Part shown: positions 5,095 through 6,136 of the stretch, one piece after another
Numbering within the stretch: position 1 is the stretch's first letter
How the letters are laid out: each line of letters starts with the position of its first letter
Source: Treponema sp.
GTDB taxonomy: Bacteria; Spirochaetota; Spirochaetia; Treponematales; Breznakiellaceae
Assembly (NCBI GenBank): GCA_031289935.1
Contig: JAITON010000018.1
Span: 1 to 6,136 of the forward strand
Reading direction: 5' to 3'
DNA: 6,136 bases
Notes under the pieces: generated by a model
The model's database searches: none
Seen by the model: only the letters and a program-made list of their open reading frames with translations
Told to the model about the DNA's origin: nothing
Program-made: the position numbers and the translations under genes

Positions 5095-6136
5095 TTAGAA
5101 CGATACCGCAGCGCGGTACTGTTCCACTTCCCAATTGTTGATGAAATCAATCTGATCCTGGTCCATAAAGCGGCCGCCCCCGAAGGATTCCGCGTAAGCC
5201 GCCACCTGGATTGAGTCCCGAAAGAGCTCCAGGGCCAGTCCCGCAGCCTTTTCCGTGGGCCCGATACCGAAAACTCCCAGCCGCTCCACCGCCACTATCT
5301 TGGGCGCCCTGCCTGTTTTGGCGGTATGGGCCTGCCAGGACGCCGCCACCGCCTCCTCGGAGGGGCCGCCATGGGGGGGGGCCTCAATAAAGAGGGGATC
5401 GCTCCCGGCATAGACGATATGATCCGGCGTGAATGCCCCGGACACCGGCTCAAAGGCCCTCCGGTCCTGTACCAGTTTTTCAATCTCCCAGTTGTCCAGG
5501 AAACTAACCGCCACCGGCGCCCCCGCAGCGACCGCCAGAAACTGCCCCAGCTTGTCCGATGACCCGAGGGGCCCAAGCTTGCGGGAACGCCCCCCGGCCA
5601 TGTCCGCCCGGCGCTTCACCCGGACCCGGACCGTATCCATCAGGAACTGGTAACGCTGGCCGGCGGCTTCCGGTGTACCGGCCCCGGCAAAAACTCCATG
5701 GTTTTGCAGCAGGATGATATCCGGGGCACGGCCCTTATCTCGTGTATAGACCGCCATAGCCTCCCGTACGGTCCGGGAAAGCACGTAGCCGGGATTGACC
5801 GAAGGTATCCAGAGAATGGCGCCGCCGAAAAACTCCGCCGCAAGCTCCTCGCCCCGCCGGGAACAGGTAAGGCCGTTCACCAGGGCCGGGTGAAGGTGGA
5901 CCACATAGGCAAAGGGCAGGAGATCGTGGAGCAGGGTCTCGACACTGGGCCGTTTCTCTTCCTCCCCGGGAGCCCGGGCGGCCATTATGTCCGCCAAAAC
6001 CGCGCTTTCCCGGGCCGCCGCATCCCCGGGATAGGACCGTTCCCAGATCCGGGCCAGCTTCCGCCGGTCCATCCGCACAAAGCTCTCCTCCCCTGCCTCT
6101 GCCAGGGATGCCCCGGAGGCCTTGATATAGAGGTTC
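5095..6136 (-). CDS. Class II aldolase, rhamnulose-1-phosphate aldolase type, 5' end outside window
   Basis: Expected to cleave L-rhamnulose 1-phosphate to dihydroxyacetone phosphate and L-lactaldehyde. The frame is open to the right edge (visible N-terminus NLYIKASGASLAEAG), so the GTG at 6078 is internal and the true start lies upstream; 346 residues are seen. Numbering from the edge, the zinc site is HLHP (80-83, His80 and His82) and His146 in QNHGVF, and the likely catalytic Glu66 lies in RPSVETL. The sequence resembles the aldolase half of the bifunctional rhamnulose-1-phosphate aldolase/lactaldehyde dehydrogenase proteins. It stops after NNWEVEQYRAAVSF without the following short-chain dehydrogenase domain. 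The second half repeats the first: GRAP-I-GVF-T-AAG recurs about 139 residues later with Arg-Leu in place of the Asn-His, so that copy cannot bind zinc. rhaA follows after 30 nt, which supports the rhamnose role. Another sugar-phosphate substrate is possible but less likely. Confidence 0.88.
   Translation of the reverse strand, partial: NLYIKASGASLAEAGEESFVRMDRRKLARIWERSYPGDAAARESAVLADIMAARAPGEEEKRPSVETLLHDLLPFAYVVHLHPALVNGLTCSRRGEELAAEFFGGAILWIPSVNPGYVLSRTVREAMAVYTRDKGRAPDIILLQNHGVFAGAGTPEAAGQRYQFLMDTVRVRVKRRADMAGGRSRKLGPLGSSDKLGQFLAVAAGAPVAVSFLDNWEIEKLVQDRRAFEPVSGAFTPDHIVYAGSDPLFIEAPPHGGPSEEAVAASWQAHTAKTGRAPKIVAVERLGVFGIGPTEKAAGLALELFRDSIQVAAYAESFGGGRFMDQDQIDFINNWEVEQYRAAVSF

Noticed and set aside
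3772..5214. 480-codon open frame on the plus strand opposite rhaA
   Set aside because: It is a mirror of GC-rich rhaA codons; rhaA has every family motif and a ribosome binding site, while this frame has no recognisable protein features.

Overview
The window is a GC-rich bacterial chromosomal segment with three gene blocks and two informative intergenic regions. All genes are bacterial in style, with strong Shine-Dalgarno sequences before several of them. The GC-rich codons, anaerobe-type sugar catabolism, MATE pump and lipoprotein DD-carboxypeptidase with a LSGC lipobox fit a gut- or sediment-dwelling anaerobe. A spirochaete is possible, but nothing here proves a taxon.

Left part (1-792): a small minus-strand gene of unknown function (378-130) with a perfect AGGAGG. 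It carries a short repeat insertion and ends inside a very strong minus-strand promoter (TTGACA-17-TACAAT with A/T tracts upstream). That promoter fires out of the left edge through a strong hairpin. Upstream of the small gene lies a tandem array of nine 21-bp units (419-616) and two degenerate 21-nt units (640-681). Next comes a divergent promoter region built around a perfect 18-bp palindrome (708-725). It could control both the MATE gene to the right and the repeat/small-gene transcript to the left.

Middle (793-3313): a complete MATE-family efflux pump on the plus strand converges, with a 16-nt gap, on a VanY/M15-type D,D-carboxypeptidase lipoprotein on the minus strand. The carboxypeptidase promoter lies so close to its ATG that the mRNA may be leaderless. 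Upstream of it, an AT-rich spacer holds a clear minus-strand rho-independent terminator for the next operon. The terminator loop copies the 3' tail of 16S rRNA (the anti-Shine-Dalgarno).

Right part (3314-6136): a minus-strand operon reads from the right edge leftward: class II aldolase of the rhamnulose-1-phosphate aldolase type (5' end outside the window), L-rhamnose isomerase (rhaA), then nucleoside diphosphate kinase (ndk), with gaps of 30 and 20 nt. RhaA converts L-rhamnose to L-rhamnulose. After phosphorylation by a kinase not seen here, the aldolase would yield dihydroxyacetone phosphate and L-lactaldehyde. The aldolase lacks the C-terminal dehydrogenase domain found in bifunctional relatives and carries a degenerate second aldolase-like half. 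ndk is an unusual last gene for a rhamnose operon.

No CRISPR array, transposase, tRNA or rRNA gene is visible. The most unusual signals are the 21-bp array with its palindromic divergent control region, and the anti-Shine-Dalgarno terminator loop.
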